DNA of 60,053 nt, taken from the NCBI RefSeq assembly GCF_012932365.1, contig NZ_JAAIIH010000016.1, forward strand, positions 1 through 60,053, written 5' to 3'. Source of the stretch: Bifidobacterium moraviense (lineage in GTDB: Bacteria > Actinomycetota > Actinomycetes > Actinomycetales > Bifidobacteriaceae). The notes beneath the pieces are model-generated. The model saw only the letters and a program-made list of their open reading frames with translations, ran no database searches and had not been told where the DNA came from. Positions 34,299 to 42,873 of the stretch are shown piece after piece. Each line of letters opens with the position of its first letter. Positions within the stretch are counted from its first letter, which is position 1. A program made the translations under genes and the position numbers.

Positions 34299-35348
34299 CT
34301 ACAGCGCCTCCACCTTGACGGGCTGACGCTCGGCGCCCACCGCCTGGATCTGCGCGCCGGACGACGCCAGCGGCACGTACAGCGCGATCACGTTGACGTA
34401 GGTGACCTTCATCGTGCTGGTGGCGGTGCCTCCCGCGAACAGCGCGGTCTCGCCGGCGGACGCGGGCAGCGATTGGCGTCCCTCGCCGGCCTGGCGCGTC
34501 CATTCGGAGTTGATCTGCGCGATCACCAGATCGCCGCCGTCGGAAGAGCGCATCACCTTGATGGCGTCGGGCTCCACCGCGAAGGTCTGCGTCTGCGTGC
34601 CCTTGTTGGCCTCCATGCCCTGCTGCACCTTGGCCACGGTGGCGGCGAGGTCGGTGCGGAAGGCGTCGTCGGCGAAGGACGCGGCGTACTGGCTGTTGGC
34701 GCCGTTGGTCAGCAGATCGGCGTACTGCGCCACCGCGTCCGCGGGCGTGGCCACCAGTCCGGTGTCGTTGGCGGTGCCCATCGCGGTGCCGATCTTCGGC
34801 ACGGCGAACTTGGGCAGCTGCGCGCCGGAGAAGAGTCGCGCCACGCCCCACAGCTTGTAGTTGGCGTGCGCGGAGGTCTGCTCCATCACCAGCAGGCGCT
34901 GCGTCTGCTGGTCGCTGGTGGTGGTGGTGATGGACAGGAGCGTGCGCGGCCATCCGGTGTCCGTGGGGATGACGGTCTGCTCGATGTCTGACGGGATGTT
35001 CGCGGTCTTGTCCAGCGCGCCGGTGGCGGCGGCGATGGTCAGCTGCGAGGTGCGCACGGCCAGCGAGGGGCCGGTGAGGCGCGTCTGCAGCGCCGAGGGG
35101 TCCTTGGAGTCGTTGGCGGCGTTGATGACGTCGAGGATGGACGCGCGGATCTTCGCCTCCTGGTCCACGGTGAGGTCCGGCGTGCGGGTGTTCGACGTGG
35201 TGCCGGACGACGCGCTCGCCGTGACCTTGGGCACCGGGCCCTCGCAGCCCGCGAGCGCGGACATCGAGACGACGGCCAGCGCCGCGGCGGCGACGCGTGC
35301 GACGCGCATCGCACGCGCGGAGTTTGCGTTGCGACCGTTGCGAATCAT
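34299..35348 (-). CDS. Lipoprotein of unknown function
   Basis: A 349-residue exported protein. The N-terminus has a basic stretch and a hydrophobic core ending in the lipobox MSALAGC, so it is anchored by a lipidated cysteine on the outer face of the membrane. The mature part is Ser/Thr-rich at first, then a mixed alpha/beta region without a motif I recognise. Its ATG overlaps the preceding gene's stop by four bases (ATGA), and GAAGGGGG lies upstream. It must function with the membrane protein encoded just before it. Confidence 0.85.
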   Translation of the reverse strand: MIRNGRNANSARAMRVARVAAAALAVVSMSALAGCEGPVPKVTASASSGTTSNTRTPDLTVDQEAKIRASILDVINAANDSKDPSALQTRLTGPSLAVRTSQLTIAAATGALDKTANIPSDIEQTVIPTDTGWPRTLLSITTTTSDQQTQRLLVMEQTSAHANYKLWGVARLFSGAQLPKFAVPKIGTAMGTANDTGLVATPADAVAQYADLLTNGANSQYAASFADDAFRTDLAATVAKVQQGMEANKGTQTQTFAVEPDAIKVMRSSDGGDLVIAQINSEWTRQAGEGRQSLPASAGETALFAGGTATSTMKVTYVNVIALYVPLASSGAQIQAVGAERQPVKVEAL

Positions 35349-36517
35349 CGGCTACCCCCTTCGCCCTTGCCGTCCTTGCCGGCGTTCTCCGCGTTGAGCC
35401 GCGCGATGTACGCGTTGAGTTCGTCCATGCTGATCACCGAGGTGGGCTCGGCGTCCTGCGCCGCGGCGCGATCGGCGTCCGCCCCGCCGTCCGGCGAGGA
35501 CTGGACCGGGCCGAGCGTCACCTCGGGGACGGGCCGTGCGTCCTGCGACGGCTGAGCGTCCTGCGCGCCCTTCGCGGCGGCGGCGGTCTGCGCCACCATG
35601 TTCCGGTCGGTCACGTCCACGACCTTGGGCTGCGGCACGGATGCCGCGGACTCCGCGCCCCCGGTGCCGCCCGCGGCACGACGGGCGTGGCGGCGGCGCT
35701 TCGGCTTGGCGAGGTGCAGCGCCACGGCGGCCGAGTTGACCGCGGATCCGGCGATGCCCGCCACGAGATGCGGGATGGTGACGGTGATCTCCTCCTCCAC
35801 ACGGGCCACCTCCGTTCCGGACGCGCTGCCCTTTTTGCGGCGCTTGGAGGGATGCACGGCGAACAGCGAGGCGCTCAGCACCGCGGCGATCGTGAGCAGA
35901 CCGCCCACGAAGTACAGCGGCGTGGCGTAGTCGGGCAGCTTGGCGCGCGTCCAGCTCATGCTCACCGTGAGCGCGGCGCCGGTGTCGTCGTCGGCGGCCG
36001 CGTCGGCGTTGCTGTCGAAGAGCAGCTCGGTGGAGGCGGCGTCCGCGGGGCGTTCGATGCTCACGGTGCCGGTGCCGCAGTCCACGGACTGCCACATGTC
36101 GGATTGTTCGAGGCTCACCGCGTCGGCGGGCGCGTCCGGGGTGCCGGTGGCCTTGGCCTGGGTCACGGACAGCTCGCTCCACGAGGCCAGTCCGGTCAGA
36201 CGCGTGTAGGGATGGCCGGCCACCCAGCCGGTGATGTCGTGCGGCAGACCGGAGACGACGCACAGTTTGCGGTCGGCGGCGGAGGACGTGACGGTCACGG
36301 TGGAGGCGCCGTCCGCCAGGGCGAGCACGCCCGGATCCGTGACGACGTAGCGCGTGTCCGCGGACGCGGAGGCGTTCACCTGGGCGGTGGGCTTCCACTC
36401 GGTCGCGTTGAGGATGCCGAAGACGAAGCAGGCGACCGCCAGCAGCCCGAAGATGGGCGTGACGACGCCACGCATGATGGTGGCACGACGCGAGGTCTTG
36501 TGTTCCTGATCAGTCAT
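35345..36517 (-). CDS. Membrane protein of unknown function, two transmembrane segments
   Basis: A 390-residue protein. A short cytoplasmic N-terminus is followed by a first membrane segment (TPIFGLLAVACFVFGILNAT), an exported domain of about 170 residues with one Cys pair (KLCVVSGLP, SVDCGTGTVS), a second membrane segment (YFVGGLLTIAAVLSASLFAV) and a basic, Ala-rich cytoplasmic tail (HPSKRRKKG onward). The ATG at 36517 starts MTDQEHKTSRR. Translationally coupled to the following lipoprotein gene. I know no function; secretion, envelope assembly or signalling are all possible. Confidence 0.8.
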   Translation of the reverse strand: MTDQEHKTSRRATIMRGVVTPIFGLLAVACFVFGILNATEWKPTAQVNASASADTRYVVTDPGVLALADGASTVTVTSSAADRKLCVVSGLPHDITGWVAGHPYTRLTGLASWSELSVTQAKATGTPDAPADAVSLEQSDMWQSVDCGTGTVSIERPADAASTELLFDSNADAAADDDTGAALTVSMSWTRAKLPDYATPLYFVGGLLTIAAVLSASLFAVHPSKRRKKGSASGTEVARVEEEITVTIPHLVAGIAGSAVNSAAVALHLAKPKRRRHARRAAGGTGGAESAASVPQPKVVDVTDRNMVAQTAAAAKGAQDAQPSQDARPVPEVTLGPVQSSPDGGADADRAAAQDAEPTSVISMDELNAYIARLNAENAGKDGKGEGGSR

Positions 36518-36612
36518 AGCGCCTTCCATTCTACAATCCCTTCACCTTTCATTCACTACCGGGCCGATTCCGCTCCCCGCGAGTTCAGCCGCACACGGTA
36601 CTGTGGTGCGGT

Positions 36613-37599
36613 ATGCGTTATGACTCTGCAAAGCACATCCTGTCCACCGCCGCGGCGGCCGTCTGCGCGCTGGCCATGACCGTCGGCCTCGCGGCCTGCG
36701 GCGGCAGCGGCAACACGACGGCGTCCGCGTCCGGCTCCTCCTCCGCCGCCCCCTCCTCCTCGTCCGCGTCGTCCTCGCTGGTGAAGATGACCGGCATCAA
36801 GGCCAGCGGCGAGGTCGGCCAGAAGCCCACCATCACGTTCGACAGCACGCCGTACACCGTGCCGGACGGCGGCTATGCGATCCTGCAGGAAGGCAACGGC
36901 GACACCCTCGAGGAGGGCGACCGCATCTGCATGCAGTCCGTGGCCATCAGCGCCAAGACCGGCGCCGAGATCTACTCCAGCTGGGAGAACGCCACGCCCG
37001 ACTGCGCCGCCGTGCTCGACTCCTCGCAGCTGCGCTCCGGCCTGCTCGACGTGTTCAAGGGGCAGAAGGTCGGCATGCTCATCGCCATGGGCGTGAACGA
37101 CACCACCGCCACCGACGACGCGCAGAAGTCGTACGTCATGGCCTCCACCGTGGTCTCCAAGTCCCGCGATCTGACGCGCGCCGAGGGCGACGCCGTGACC
37201 GACGTGCCGTCCAACCTGCCGAAGGTGACGCTGGACGGCAACGGCAAGCCGTCGATCGACATCAACGGCTACCAGTCGGACGGCACGCTCGTGGCCCAGC
37301 CGCTCATCAAGGGCAAGGGCGCGCAGGTCACCTCCTCCTCCACCGCCGTGGTGAAGTACACCGGCTGGCTGCTGGACGGCACGCAGTTCGACTCCTCGTG
37401 GGACAAGAACACCACGTTCAACGCGAGCATGTCCGGCGGCGTGTTCACCGGATGGACCGAGGGCCTGACCGGCCAGACCGTGGGCTCCCAGGTGCTGCTG
37501 GTGGTCCCGCCGGACAAGGGCTACGGCTCCACCGCGCAGGGTTCCATCCCGGCGAACAGCACGCTGGTGTTCGTGGTGGACATCCTGGCCGCGTACTGA
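36613..37599 (+). CDS. FKBP-type peptidyl-prolyl isomerase lipoprotein
   Basis: A 328-residue lipoprotein with the signal VGLAACGGSG and a Ser/Ala-rich linker. The middle (about 60-200) is a degenerate FKBP-like half. The C-terminal 100 residues are a canonical FKBP domain (VVKYTGWLLDGTQFDSSWDK, FTGWTEGLTGQTVGSQVLLV, PPDKGYGSTAQGSIPANSTL). It probably folds exported proteins at the cell surface. A TACTGT box nine bases before the ATG and no clear ribosome binding site hint at a leaderless message. It diverges from the membrane protein/lipoprotein operon. Confidence 0.92.
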   Translation: MRYDSAKHILSTAAAAVCALAMTVGLAACGGSGNTTASASGSSSAAPSSSSASSSLVKMTGIKASGEVGQKPTITFDSTPYTVPDGGYAILQEGNGDTLEEGDRICMQSVAISAKTGAEIYSSWENATPDCAAVLDSSQLRSGLLDVFKGQKVGMLIAMGVNDTTATDDAQKSYVMASTVVSKSRDLTRAEGDAVTDVPSNLPKVTLDGNGKPSIDINGYQSDGTLVAQPLIKGKGAQVTSSSTAVVKYTGWLLDGTQFDSSWDKNTTFNASMSGGVFTGWTEGLTGQTVGSQVLLVVPPDKGYGSTAQGSIPANSTLVFVVDILAAY

Positions 37600-37731
37600 T
37601 CCGCTTCTCTGCTTCGGTCAGACGAGCTTCCGGCCCGTCCGCTCCGCCCCGCATCCCCGGATGATCTCCGGACGCGCGGGCCGGAACGGGCGGGCCGTCA
37701 TCGTATGCACGGCATGCGCGGCCGGCCGCGC

Positions 37732-37755
37732 TCAGACGCTCAGACGTTCAGAACA
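37732..37755. repeat. 8-bp tandem repeat at the nucS stop codon, three copies
   Basis: TCAGACGC, TCAGACGT and TCAGAACA start at 37732, 37740 and 37748. The last holds the nucS stop. Read in gene direction TGA recurs every 8 nt, closing all three frames. Confidence 0.8.
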
Positions 37756-38503
37756 GGCGCAGCTCGTCGGAGTCGACGCCGCGCATCTCGTCGTAGTCGA
37801 GGATGAGGCACGTGAAGCCGCGGTCCTCGGCGAGCGTGCGCGCCTGCGGCGTGATGGTCTGCGCGGCGAAGATGCCGTGCACGGGCGCGAGCAGCGGGTC
37901 GCGGTTGAGCAGCTCGCAGTAGCGCGTGAGCTGCTCGACGCCGTCGATGCCGCCGTGGCGCTTGATCTCGATGGCCACGTGCTCGCCGTTGGCGTCGGTC
38001 GCCATGATGTCCACCGGGCCGATGGCCGTGGGATATTCGCGGCGCACCAGCTTGGCGCCGGCGCCGATGCGCTCGATCTGCTCGGCCAGGCAGCGCTGCA
38101 GGTGGTCCTCCACGCCGTCCTTGATGAGTCCCGGGTCCTCGCCCAGATCGAAGCTCTCGTCCGAATGGATGCGGTACAGCTTCACCTCGAGGATGTCGCT
38201 CGACTTGGCGGCCGCGACGCGCAGCACCCTGACCGGCGTTGCGACGTCGGGGTCGATCGTCGTCGCGTCCACGTCCGGCTCGGATTCGGCGTCGGTTCCG
38301 GAATCGGCAGGTGCGTCGTCGGGCGTGATCTCCCTGAGCGTGCACGGCGCCGCCATCCAGTTGAGCGGCTTGTACGATCCCAGCTCGGAGAAGATGAGCA
38401 GACTCGAATCGGCCTTGATGAGCAGCACGCGCCTGGCCGGGGGCAGCGTGGCGTTGAGGCGTCCGGAGTATTCGGCAGAGCAGTCGGCAACGATGATTCG
38501 CAC
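37748..38503 (-). CDS. nucS: Endonuclease NucS/EndoMS, mismatch repair
   Basis: A 251-residue nuclease that cuts both strands at mismatched bases and replaces MutS/MutL in many actinobacteria. The N-terminal DNA-binding domain (VRIIVADCSAEYSGRLNATL) and the C-terminal RecB-like nuclease are present, with GPVDIMATDANGEHVAIEIK (Asp, Glu, Lys of PD-(D/E)xK) and QLTRYCELL. An acidic insertion (about 85-105) separates them. The usual C-terminal sliding-clamp peptide is suggested by the hydrophobic ELRLF ending. The GTG start at 38503 is chosen because the conserved domain begins there. Confidence 0.95.
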   Translation of the reverse strand: MRIIVADCSAEYSGRLNATLPPARRVLLIKADSSLLIFSELGSYKPLNWMAAPCTLREITPDDAPADSGTDAESEPDVDATTIDPDVATPVRVLRVAAAKSSDILEVKLYRIHSDESFDLGEDPGLIKDGVEDHLQRCLAEQIERIGAGAKLVRREYPTAIGPVDIMATDANGEHVAIEIKRHGGIDGVEQLTRYCELLNRDPLLAPVHGIFAAQTITPQARTLAEDRGFTCLILDYDEMRGVDSDELRLF

Positions 38504-38718
38504 GGCCCACCACCCTACCGCATCCCCCGACCGGCGCGGCGACGGCGATCGGGGGCCCGCATCGCCCAATGCGCATCGCCGATATCGACATAATCAATGC
38601 AAACCATGGCAACAAATCTGGAATCAGGCGTTGTGCAGCCATACAGTGACCGCGAGTCCTCTAGCAGGAAGTAGAGGGCCGCAGTGGTACAAGGTTGTAT
38701 CAACAAGCGGGCGGCAAT

Positions 38719-38734
38719 GTTGCACCTGCGCAAG
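38719..38734. promoter_or_regulatory. Possible TTGC-GCAA operator before the first sugar-binding protein gene
   Basis: GTTGC-acct-GCGCAA lies 20 nt upstream of the start codon, next to the ribosome binding site. Half-sites match those seen in the promoter of the LacI gene at 49861-50886. Spacing differs, so the link is tentative. Confidence 0.3.
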
Positions 38735-38753
38735 CAAGGGAAAGGTGATTCCA

Positions 38754-40064
38754 ATGCGATCGATCATGAAGAAACTCGGCGCCGCAATCGTCGCGGGCGC
38801 CATGCTGTGTTCCGTATCCGCCTGTGGCAATTCCGCATCAGGAAGTGGAGACGACAACAAGCTGACCATCGCATGGTGGGGCAACCAGCAGCGTAACGAC
38901 CGCATGGGCCAGATCGACAAGATGTTCGAGGAGCAGAACCAGGGAGTCTCCATCGACGGGCAGTTCTCCGAGTTCTATGACTACTGGCAGAAGCTCTCCA
39001 CCAACGCCGCCGGCAAGTCCATGCCCGACATCATCCAGATGGACTACATCTATCTCAACCGATACATCGAGAGCGGCCTGCTGCAGGACATGCAGCCGTA
39101 CATCGACGACGGCACGATCAATCTGGACAACGTCGACGACAAGGTCATCGAACCAGGACAGAAGGATGGCAAGACCTACGCACTGGTGAACGCGGTGAAC
39201 GCGCCGGTGCTGGTGTACAACAAGACGTTGCTGGACAATGCCGGCATCACGGTCCCTGAGAACATGACGCTCGACGAGTTCGAGTCGATCAGCAAGCAGG
39301 TCTACGAGAAGACCGGCTACAAGACCAACTTCTACTACTACGAAACCTGCAACGTCATGGAATACCTGCTGCGCGGCGAAGGCGTGCAGCTGTTCGAGGA
39401 CACCAAGCTCGGCGTGGATTCCGCGGCCCAGCTCGAGGAATACTTCAACGTCTATCAGACCGGTATCAAGGAAGGATGGCACCTCGCGCCCGAGGTCTAC
39501 ACCGAGATCAAGGTCGGCTCCAACGACCAGAACCCGCTGGTCTACGGTTCCGATCCGTCGCATCGTTCGTGGGTGACGTTCGCGTTCACCAACAACGTGT
39601 CCGCCTTCCAGTCCTCCATGCCCAACGGAGACAAGGTGGCGGTGGCCAACTGGCCGTCGTCGAACACCACCAAGTCCAACTACGTCAAGCCCAGCCAGTT
39701 CTTTGCCATCTCCCGCGATTGCAAGAATCCGAAGCTCGCTGCGAAGTGGATCGACTTCTACACCAACAACGAGGATGCGAACAAGATTCTGCTCACCGAC
39801 CGAGGACTGCCCATCAGCTCGAAGATCCAGACCGCCATCAAACCCAGCCTTGACGAGAGCGACGTGACGGCGATGGACTTCCTCAATGACGTCATCATTC
39901 CCAACAGCAGCACGATCAACCCGGCCTGGCCGTCCGCCGCAAGCACCGTCGGCACCAAGGTCCTGCCGACCATCGAGGAATCGCTGTGCTACGGCACGAT
40001 CGACGCCAAGACGGCGGCGCAGCAGTTCTTCGATCAGGCCAACGAGACGCTGGCCAAGGGCTGA
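38754..40064 (+). CDS. ABC transporter sugar-binding lipoprotein (copy 1, no adjacent permease)
   Basis: A 436-residue family 1 solute-binding protein with lipobox SVSAC, so anchored outside the cell. It starts the mature region with LTIAWWGNQQRNDRMGQID, nearly the same as the binding protein at 48257-49573, and shares KTNFYYYETCNVMEYLLRGE and PNSSTINPAWPS with it. AAAGGTG before the ATG is the ribosome binding site. It is followed by a GH28 gene on the same strand. With no permease beside it, it may use the MalFG pair at 45865-47739. Ligand unknown, probably a pectic oligosaccharide. Confidence 0.93.
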   Translation: MRSIMKKLGAAIVAGAMLCSVSACGNSASGSGDDNKLTIAWWGNQQRNDRMGQIDKMFEEQNQGVSIDGQFSEFYDYWQKLSTNAAGKSMPDIIQMDYIYLNRYIESGLLQDMQPYIDDGTINLDNVDDKVIEPGQKDGKTYALVNAVNAPVLVYNKTLLDNAGITVPENMTLDEFESISKQVYEKTGYKTNFYYYETCNVMEYLLRGEGVQLFEDTKLGVDSAAQLEEYFNVYQTGIKEGWHLAPEVYTEIKVGSNDQNPLVYGSDPSHRSWVTFAFTNNVSAFQSSMPNGDKVAVANWPSSNTTKSNYVKPSQFFAISRDCKNPKLAAKWIDFYTNNEDANKILLTDRGLPISSKIQTAIKPSLDESDVTAMDFLNDVIIPNSSTINPAWPSAASTVGTKVLPTIEESLCYGTIDAKTAAQQFFDQANETLAKG

Positions 40065-40083
40065 TCCGTCTTATCCCATTCCT

Positions 40084-40124
40084 CCCGGACGCGCGACGTT
40101 TTCCCTGTGCGTTGCGCGCCCGGG
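40084..40124 (+). terminator. Hairpin after the first sugar-binding protein gene
   Basis: A stem of about 14 bp (CCCGGACGCGCGACG with CGTTGCGCGCCCGGG) ends in TTCTC. It probably limits read-through from the binding-protein gene into the GH28 gene. Confidence 0.65.
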
Positions 40125-40172
40125 TTCTCAGAACCGACAACACCACCATCCCGATGTGAAGGAGCATCATCA

Positions 40173-42743
40173 ATGAGCACAACGACCGAGAAGCGCGTCA
40201 GGCCGCGTATCCCCCGCGCCACCGGCAGCGTGGTGACACCGAAGGACCTCGCGAAGCCGCGCCTCTTCAGCGTCCTGGACTTCGGCGCATCGCCGGACGC
40301 GAGCCCCGCCTCGAACCAGAAGGCCATCAACGCCGCCATCCGGGCGGCCGCGGACGCCGGCGGCGGCACCGTGACGATCCCCGAGGGACGCTTCGAGACG
40401 TACACCGTGGTGCTGGCCAGCAACGTGAACCTGCGCATCGACCGCGGCGCCACGCTCGCCTCCGGCCGCTACGCCATCCGCGAGGGCGTGATCGACTTCA
40501 CCGGCGAGGGATTCGCGCAGGAGGGCCAGGACGGCAACAGCCTCGAGCCCGAGGTCAACCGCTACGTGGGCCTGCAGGACCACGCGCACTCCTATCTGCG
40601 CAACTGCCTGATCTGGGGCGACCGCGTGAGGAACGCGATGATCTACGGCGAGGGCCTCATCGACGGCAGCTGGGTGGACGAGCACGGCGTGCGCCACGAC
40701 GCGCTGGCCTACGCCGACCCGCAGGACCCGCCGCGGCGCGACCAGCCGGGATACACCACCGAATGGTTCGGCAACAAGGGCATCGCGCTGTTCGACTGCG
40801 CGCACATCGTGCTCAGGGACTTCTCGATGCTCATGGGCGGCCACTTCGCGATCATCGCCACCGGCACCGACGACCTGCTCGTGGAGAACCTCACCGTGGA
40901 CACCAACCGCGACGGCATCGACATCGACTCCGTGGCCGACTGCACCGTGCGCGGCTGCACGTTCAACACGATGCACGACGACGCGATCGTGGTGAAGTCG
41001 TCCTACGGCGCGCAGCGGTTCAAGGACTCGCACAACATCCTCATCGAGGACTGCACGGTGTGCGGCTACGACATCGGCTCGGTGCTCGCCGGCAACCCCA
41101 CCACGGACCGTCAGGCGTGCTACCCGGCCATGGGGCCGATCGGACGCGTGAAGCTCGGCACCGAGGCCACCGGCGGCTACAGCCTCGTGACCATCCGCAA
41201 CATCCGCTTCCGCCGCTGCACCGGTCTCGCGCTCGAGGCCGTGGACGGCTCGGACATGACGGACATCGTGGCCGAGAACTTGGAAATGGACGGCGTGACC
41301 GCGTGCCCGGTATTCATCCGCGTGGGCGACCGCGCCCGCTTCCCCGTCACCGGCCACGGCACCGACCAGCTGCGCGCGCCCGAAGGCGACGTGCGTCTGG
41401 ACGAACCCGAATGGGTGCTGCCCAACCTGCCCGGCGAGTACGACGTCTACCCCGTGCGTCGCTACGTGCCCTCCTACCGGCGCGTGGCGACGACGTTCGA
41501 CGGCGGCCGTACGCTCACGGTGGTGGACCAGCGCGATCCGGTGCACGTCAACCCCGCGAACTTCACGGAGACGGACGGCGTGCGGCATCCGTACCGCTAC
41601 GACGAGACGGCGCACGCCTACGTGCCGGACGAGTCGGTGACGCTCACGGACCACGACGTGCTGTGCATGGGCAACGCGGTGGGCGCGGCGCGACCGGCCC
41701 GCTGCGAGCGCGTGGAGATCACCAACGTAAAGGCCCGCGACGTGGACCCGCGCTACGCGATCATCGTGGCCGGCTGCGTGGACGGGCGCATCCGCGACCT
41801 GCGCCTGACCAACGTCGACGTGACGTTCCGCGGCGGCTACACGCTCCGCGATGCGGCCGAGCAGCGCTTCGTGCGCACCGACTGGACGTTCGGACAGACC
41901 GATCTGGCGCGCGAGACCACGCCGCTGGACTGGTTCGTGCAGCAGGACCGCGAGTACACGATGCCGCGCGTGCGCTTCGACGCCGCGACGGGCGAGTGGG
42001 TGGACGACCCGTACAACGTGCCGGAGGCGGCGCGCGCCTACCCGGAGCCGGTGCAGTTCGGCATCACGCCCGCGTACGGCATGTACGTGCGCCATGCGGA
42101 CGACGTGGTCGCGTCGAACGTGCGGCTGCGCTGGAACGTGGAGGACACGCGTCCCGCCGTGGTGCTCGACGACGTGCACGGCGTGCGCCTCGAGCGTCTC
42201 GACGCGGACGCCGCGCCGGACGTGCCGGCCGTGGTGGAGGTGGAGCACCGCCGCAAGCGCCGCACCTGCTTCGAGTTCGTGCCGGAGGAGCCGTACTTCG
42301 CCACGCGCGTGGAGGACGCGGCGTACCCCGCGGACACGGCGGTGGAGCGGGTGACGATCGACAACCCGGAGGCCGCCACGCCGCCGGATTCGCTCTACCC
42401 GCACCCCACGCTGCCCAGTCTGGAGAACGGCTACCGCTACGCGACGCCGAACGCGGACCGCCCGCTGCCGCGCACCGCGTACCTGCCGTACTTCCTCATG
42501 CCCTCGCGCGTCGACGCGGCCGCGGGCGAGGAGCTGGCGCTGGACGTGACGGTGCGCGACCCGCTGCCGGGCGCCGGCCCGATGGCCGTGCGTGCGACCG
42601 GACTGCCGGACGGCGCCGCGTTCGACGGGCGGCGGATCGTCTGGACGCCCGCGGACGGACAGCGCGGCGTGCATCACGCGCGTCTCGCGTTCGACGTGGC
42701 GGGCACCGTCGTGGAGCACGACGTCGCGATCGTCGTGCGGTAG
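40173..42743 (+). CDS. Large GH28-like right-handed beta-helix protein
   Basis: An 856-residue protein without signal peptide, hence cytoplasmic. The first 330 residues are a pectin-lyase-fold beta-helix of GH28 type: FSVLDFGASPDASPASNQKA at the start, TNRDGIDIDSVADCTV and MHDDAIVVKSSYG carrying the expected catalytic aspartates. The usual Gly-His-Gly is not present; YDIGSVLAGN lies in its place. Long insertions follow (about 410-480 and 560-620) and the last 70 residues resemble an Ig-like domain. AAGGAG precedes the ATG. It is twice the length of typical polygalacturonases. Substrate likely a galacturonide or a related internalised oligosaccharide. Confidence 0.8.
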   Translation: MSTTTEKRVRPRIPRATGSVVTPKDLAKPRLFSVLDFGASPDASPASNQKAINAAIRAAADAGGGTVTIPEGRFETYTVVLASNVNLRIDRGATLASGRYAIREGVIDFTGEGFAQEGQDGNSLEPEVNRYVGLQDHAHSYLRNCLIWGDRVRNAMIYGEGLIDGSWVDEHGVRHDALAYADPQDPPRRDQPGYTTEWFGNKGIALFDCAHIVLRDFSMLMGGHFAIIATGTDDLLVENLTVDTNRDGIDIDSVADCTVRGCTFNTMHDDAIVVKSSYGAQRFKDSHNILIEDCTVCGYDIGSVLAGNPTTDRQACYPAMGPIGRVKLGTEATGGYSLVTIRNIRFRRCTGLALEAVDGSDMTDIVAENLEMDGVTACPVFIRVGDRARFPVTGHGTDQLRAPEGDVRLDEPEWVLPNLPGEYDVYPVRRYVPSYRRVATTFDGGRTLTVVDQRDPVHVNPANFTETDGVRHPYRYDETAHAYVPDESVTLTDHDVLCMGNAVGAARPARCERVEITNVKARDVDPRYAIIVAGCVDGRIRDLRLTNVDVTFRGGYTLRDAAEQRFVRTDWTFGQTDLARETTPLDWFVQQDREYTMPRVRFDAATGEWVDDPYNVPEAARAYPEPVQFGITPAYGMYVRHADDVVASNVRLRWNVEDTRPAVVLDDVHGVRLERLDADAAPDVPAVVEVEHRRKRRTCFEFVPEEPYFATRVEDAAYPADTAVERVTIDNPEAATPPDSLYPHPTLPSLENGYRYATPNADRPLPRTAYLPYFLMPSRVDAAAGEELALDVTVRDPLPGAGPMAVRATGLPDGAAFDGRRIVWTPADGQRGVHHARLAFDVAGTVVEHDVAIVVR

Positions 42744-42792
42744 CCGTCCCGCGTCGCGCGGTCCGATCGACCGTGCGACGCGAACATGACGA

Positions 42793-42826
42793 ATGGGCTG
42801 GAACCCGGGAACGGGTTCCAGCCCAT
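42793..42826. terminator. Bidirectional terminator between converging GH28 genes
   Basis: A perfect 14-bp stem (42793-42806 with 42813-42826) and 6-nt loop lie midway between the two stop codons. Confidence 0.8.
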
Positions 42827-42873
42827 CGTCGTATCCGTCGTCGCATCCTCCGTACGCGCGAAGCGCAGGATCG

